A stretch of 64,000 nucleotides of DNA, from the NCBI RefSeq assembly GCF_017916455.1, contig NZ_JAFMSY010000003.1, forward strand, positions 248,001-312,000. The letters are read 5' to 3'. The notes under the pieces were generated by a model. That model was given only the letters and a program-made list of their open reading frames with translations. It was not told the origin of the DNA and searched no databases. The position numbers were made by a program, and so were the translations under genes. Positions 61,139 to 64,000 of this stretch are shown one piece after another. The DNA comes from Nocardioides xinjiangensis (lineage in GTDB: Bacteria > Actinomycetota > Actinomycetes > Propionibacteriales > Nocardioidaceae). Every line of letters begins with the position of its first letter. Within the stretch, counting starts at the first letter, position 1.

Positions 61139-61966
61139 ATGAGCACGGAGCAGGGGCAGGCCGGGGCCGGGACCGAGTTCGTGGTGCGACCGGACGGGAC
61201 GGTCGTGGGCAGTGACGGCGCCGCCGGTGCGCTGGCGGCGGCGCTGCCCTACACCGGGCGGTTGGCCCGGCGGATGGGCGAGCTCGTCGGGATCGGCGAC
61301 CTGCGCGGCATGGAGGGCCTCGGTCGGCGCCGGCTGGCCGTGACCGTGACCTGGACGCCCGCGGGCGAGGGAACGTACCGGGCGACCGTGCACAGGGTCG
61401 AGGAGCGGGTGGTGCCCCACTTCACGGTCGTCGGGGCCGTCGACACGGCTGCGGCGGTGGACCACTGCCTGGGCCGCCTCATGACCGTCGACGGCGTGGA
61501 GTGGAGCACGGTGGTCACCGCCGGGTCGCGGGTGGTCGCGGCGCGCGGGCAGCGCCAGGACCTCCACCACCTCGCCGAGGTCGGGAACCGGATGCTGGCG
61601 ATCCTGCGGTCGCTGGAGGACCAGCACGCGAGCGGTTTCATGCGGCTGCGCTTCGAGCAGGGGGCTGTCGTGGGCGCCTCGCTCGGACGCCACGCGCTCG
61701 TCGCCCGGGTCGCGGCGACCTCCGACGCGGAGCTGGTCGCCATGATCGACGAGGTCAGGGCGATCCTGGCCCAGTACGACCTGACCGCGGTGCAGTCGGA
61801 GTTCGACCCGGACGCCGCCGAGGAGGAGCCGGCCGCGCCGGGCGGCCCCGTCGAGGCGGCGGCGCCGCAGCCCGCGACGCCGCCACCGCTGGTGGGGGCG
61901 CGGTTCGCGGGCGCCGGTGAGCGCTCACCGCGTTCCGCGCGGCGGCGGAGGTTCGGCGGCCGCTGA
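61139..61966 (+). CDS. Unrecognised protein, possibly roadblock/LC7-like
   Basis: A 275-residue soluble protein. The C-terminal half (about 95-225, VDGVEWSTVVTAGSRVVAARGQRQDLHHLAEVGNRMLAIL, later RFEQGAVVGASLGRHALVARVA) resembles the roadblock/LC7 pattern of small GTPase regulators, but weakly. The N-terminal part has LPYTGRLARRMGELVGIGDLRGMEGL. The tail is Pro/Ala/Arg-rich. No GTPase partner is nearby. The ATG at 61139 follows AAGGTGGCCGC. The function is unknown. Confidence 0.6.
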   Translation: MSTEQGQAGAGTEFVVRPDGTVVGSDGAAGALAAALPYTGRLARRMGELVGIGDLRGMEGLGRRRLAVTVTWTPAGEGTYRATVHRVEERVVPHFTVVGAVDTAAAVDHCLGRLMTVDGVEWSTVVTAGSRVVAARGQRQDLHHLAEVGNRMLAILRSLEDQHASGFMRLRFEQGAVVGASLGRHALVARVAATSDAELVAMIDEVRAILAQYDLTAVQSEFDPDAAEEEPAAPGGPVEAAAPQPATPPPLVGARFAGAGERSPRSARRRRFGGR

Positions 61967-62009
61967 ACGCGAGGCCAGGCGACGGAGTCCCCAGCCGGCG
62001 GCACGGTGC

Positions 62010-62762
62010 TCAGCCCCAGCCGAGCGGGAAGACCTCGAACGTCGACGCGTGCGTGACGCCGAGGCCCTGGCCGCCTCCCCGCAGGATCCCGTCGAGGAAC
62101 TCCTCCGGGTCCCAACCCTCCCACCCCAGGCCCTCGATGTAGGCCCGGTGCTCCTTCAGCGACGCCACGCCCGCGTCGAAGGTGTCGGTGACGTCGACGG
62201 CGTGCGTGGACTGCGGCGAGCCGCCCGCCCACACCGCCCGCACCCCGCCCCAGGGCTCGAGGCCGTCGGTCAGCTGCTCGGGGAAGATCCACCGGTTGCC
62301 CGCGTCGCGCACGGCGTCGAGCAGCGCCCTGCCGACGGCGATGTGGTCGGCCTGGTTGAGGTTGGTGCCGCCGAAGGTCTCGCGGAAGTTGATGGTCATG
62401 GCGATGTCGGGGCGCTGCTCGCGCACGACCCTCGCGATCGCGCGCCGCAGCTCCACGCCGTACTCCAGGATCCCGTCCGGCAGCCGGAGGAACACCACCT
62501 CGTCGACCCCCACCGCGGCCGCGGAGGCGACCTCCTCGGCCTCGCGGATCGGACCGCACTCGTCGGGCTGGATGCCGTCGATGCCGGCCTCCCCGCTGGT
62601 CACCATGCAGTAGACGACCCGCTTGCCCTGGCCGGTCCAGCGCGCGACCGCCGCGGCGGCGCCGTACTCGATGTCGTCGGGGTGCGCGACCACGAAGAGC
62701 GCGCTCTCCCAGTCCTCGGGGAGCGGTTCGAACGACGGGGGGGCGGGACGCTGGTCGGTCAT
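62010..62762 (-). CDS. PIG-L family deacetylase
   Basis: A 250-residue zinc-dependent LmbE/PIG-L amidohydrolase. VVAHPDDIEYG has the His-Pro-Asp-Asp zinc motif near 26-34, and NLNQADHIAVGRALLDA supplies the second His region. It resembles MshB and Mca relatives, which cleave N-acetyl sugars or mycothiol conjugates, but belongs to neither clearly. The start at 62762 has CATGCT 6 nt upstream. It is followed by the DUF1501 gene further along the window on the same strand. Confidence 0.87.
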   Translation of the reverse strand: MTDQRPAPPSFEPLPEDWESALFVVAHPDDIEYGAAAAVARWTGQGKRVVYCMVTSGEAGIDGIQPDECGPIREAEEVASAAAVGVDEVVFLRLPDGILEYGVELRRAIARVVREQRPDIAMTINFRETFGGTNLNQADHIAVGRALLDAVRDAGNRWIFPEQLTDGLEPWGGVRAVWAGGSPQSTHAVDVTDTFDAGVASLKEHRAYIEGLGWEGWDPEEFLDGILRGGGQGLGVTHASTFEVFPLGWG

Positions 62763-62768
62763 GGTCCG

Positions 62769-62774
62769 AGCATG
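62769..62774 (-). promoter_or_regulatory. Weak -10 hexamer of the PIG-L gene
   Basis: CATGCT on the minus strand, 6 nt before the ATG at 62762. Confidence 0.3.
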
Positions 62775-62885
62775 GCACCGCGCCGCTCGTGCAGTGAAGC
62801 GAACACTTACTCATGTACGGTCGCGCCGAGCCCGGGGCACCCGGTCCGGTCGCGCCCTGAGCCCGGTCGAGCGAGGCGTGATGGC

Positions 62886-64000
62886 TCAGGCCATCACGCC
62901 GACGGACTGCGGGGTGAACCCGGGGAACACCTGCGCGACCGACACGCCGAACCGCTTGGTGACCACCTCGGTGAGCACGCTGCGGTAGTCGGTGGTGACC
63001 AGCACGTCGGCGTCCGGCGTGTCGGACAGGCCGGGCCAGGTGCCGTAGTAGCGACCGCCTCGCACACCGGCGCCCGCCACGAACATCACGTTGCCGAAGC
63101 CGTGGTCGGTGCCGTAGTCGTCGTTCTCCCGGACCCGGCGCCCGAACTCGCTGAGCGTCACCAGCGTGACCCGGCCGGCGGCCGGGCCCAGGTCGGAGAA
63201 GAACGCGGCGATCGAGGCCGCCAGGTCACCGGCGTTGCGCTTCATTTCGCCCCACTCGAGCGTGCCTGCGTCGGTGTGCATGTCCCAGTCGCCCTGGTCG
63301 ACGGTGATGACCTCGGCGCCGACCCCGGAGCGGATGATGCGGGAGACGTCGGAGAGCGCCTTGCCCAGGCCGGATACCGGGTACGGCGTCGCCGGGGTGC
63401 CGGCAGCGGTGTCGCGAGCCGCGCCGAAGGTCTTCGCCCCCGAGATCGCGTCGCGCACCGCGCGGCTCATCGGGCTGCTGCCGCGCCAGGCGTGCGCGAG
63501 GGAGGCGAGCCGCCGTCCGTCCTCCTCCGCGCCCGCCACCTTGGCCTGGTCGACGCGGTCGACCACGAACGCTGGGTTGGCGCCGAACAGCGACGTCGGC
63601 ACCTGGTTGCCCATGGCCGTGCCCTGCAGCGGCGAGGTCCCCGGCAGTTCGCCCAGGAGCCGGTTGAGCCAGCCGTTGCGCTCGGCGGAGCCGGGAGCGG
63701 CGTCCTCGATGGCCTCCATGGCGGCGAAGTGGGACCGGTTCGGCGTGGCCATGCCGGTGGCGTGCACCGCCGCCAGGGAACCGGCGTTCCACATCGGCAG
63801 CAGCGGAGCGAGCGCCGGGTGCAGGCCGAACATCGCGTCGGGCGCGAGCAGGGACGACGCCGGGATGCCCAGCCGGGGGCGGGCGGCGTAGTAGACGGGG
63901 TCGGCGTGCGGCACGACGAGCGACAGGCCGTCGGCGGCGCCGCGCAGCGACAGCAGCACGAGCACCGAGCCGCCCGGCGCCAGGGTGGCCGCGGAGCGGC
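62886..64000 (-). CDS. DUF1501 domain protein, 5' end cut by window edge
   Basis: At least 370 residues of a DUF1501 (sulfatase-like) protein. The minus-strand frame is open to base 64000, reading ATLAPGGSVLVLLSLRGAADGLSLV at the cut end, which is the usual first strand after a Tat-type signal, so little is missing. GMATPNRSHFAAMEAIEDAAPG, ITVDQGDWDMHTD and VTLSEFGRRVRENDDYGTDHG are family motifs. Family members are often exported through the Tat system with a DUF1800 neighbour. The function is unknown. Confidence 0.88.
   Translation of the reverse strand, partial: RSAATLAPGGSVLVLLSLRGAADGLSLVVPHADPVYYAARPRLGIPASSLLAPDAMFGLHPALAPLLPMWNAGSLAAVHATGMATPNRSHFAAMEAIEDAAPGSAERNGWLNRLLGELPGTSPLQGTAMGNQVPTSLFGANPAFVVDRVDQAKVAGAEEDGRRLASLAHAWRGSSPMSRAVRDAISGAKTFGAARDTAAGTPATPYPVSGLGKALSDVSRIIRSGVGAEVITVDQGDWDMHTDAGTLEWGEMKRNAGDLAASIAAFFSDLGPAAGRVTLVTLSEFGRRVRENDDYGTDHGFGNVMFVAGAGVRGGRYYGTWPGLSDTPDADVLVTTDYRSVLTEVVTKRFGVSVAQVFPGFTPQSVGVMA

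Overview
This is a very GC-rich chromosomal window from an actinobacterium, most likely a Nocardioides-type member of the Nocardioidaceae. The evidence is the strong G/C bias at third codon positions, frequent GTG starts, and conserved actinobacterial gene orders: phoH-ybeY-CBS protein-deaminase homologue-era, recO and uppS, hrcA-dnaJ-rsmE, and dgt near dnaG. Actinobacterial families such as DUF3097 and a tmsAB pair for 10-methyl fatty acids point the same way. The genus is an inference from gene content. I see no prophage, insertion sequence, plasmid origin or CRISPR array.

Layout. 1-4200: end of ornithine aminotransferase, an SDR enzyme, an ArsR-type regulator with its MFS exporter, and a DUF4870 membrane protein. 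4300-12400: leuS behind a leucine-rich leader peptide and terminator, then degV, comEA, comEC, holA and, on the other strand, rpsT. 12500-24300: two kinase-fold phosphotransferases, a GNAT, an EamA exporter, lepA with a HutD-family gene, an acyl-CoA ligase, hemW, DUF3097, and a DUF2470 gene under a predicted iron box. 24390-31000: MBL hydrolase, hrcA (with CIRCE)-dnaJ-rsmE, a GerMN lipoprotein, a HIT protein and a secreted copper monooxygenase. 31200-39000: phoH, ybeY, CBS protein, deaminase homologue, tmsAB, a siderophore-interacting flavoprotein and era. 39000-46900: septum-formation lipoprotein, flavodoxin-like protein, methyltransferase, leuA (again behind a leucine leader peptide), nitronate monooxygenase, recO, SDR and uppS. 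46860-50160: the zinc operon znuA-znuC-znuB-zur with two Zur boxes. 50300-59800: glyS, dus, a secreted SH3/peptidase-like protein, dgt, two small envelope proteins and dnaG. 59800-64000: tRNA-Asn, SDR, a roadblock-like protein, a PIG-L deacetylase and a truncated DUF1501 protein.

How it works together. Most of the window is housekeeping: translation, replication, RNA maturation, heat shock and isoprenoid synthesis. Metal and amino-acid circuits are laid over it: Zur for zinc, a DtxR/IdeR-type box for iron, HrcA/CIRCE for heat shock, and two leucine leader peptides for leuS and leuA. About two dozen genes have a TAnnnT-like -10 hexamer 6-9 nt before the start codon, so leaderless transcription seems to be the normal mode here, and this spacing helped choose starts.

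The most unusual structure is a dispersed repeat. Three copies, each exactly 63 bp, have perfect 13-bp inverted arms (GGTAGTCCACCGG / CCGGTGGACTACC) around a 37-bp, partly conserved core. They lie at 3558-3620, 14338-14400 and 50170-50232. The third has grown into a 42-bp tandem array next to the Zur-controlled promoter. I do not recognise this family.
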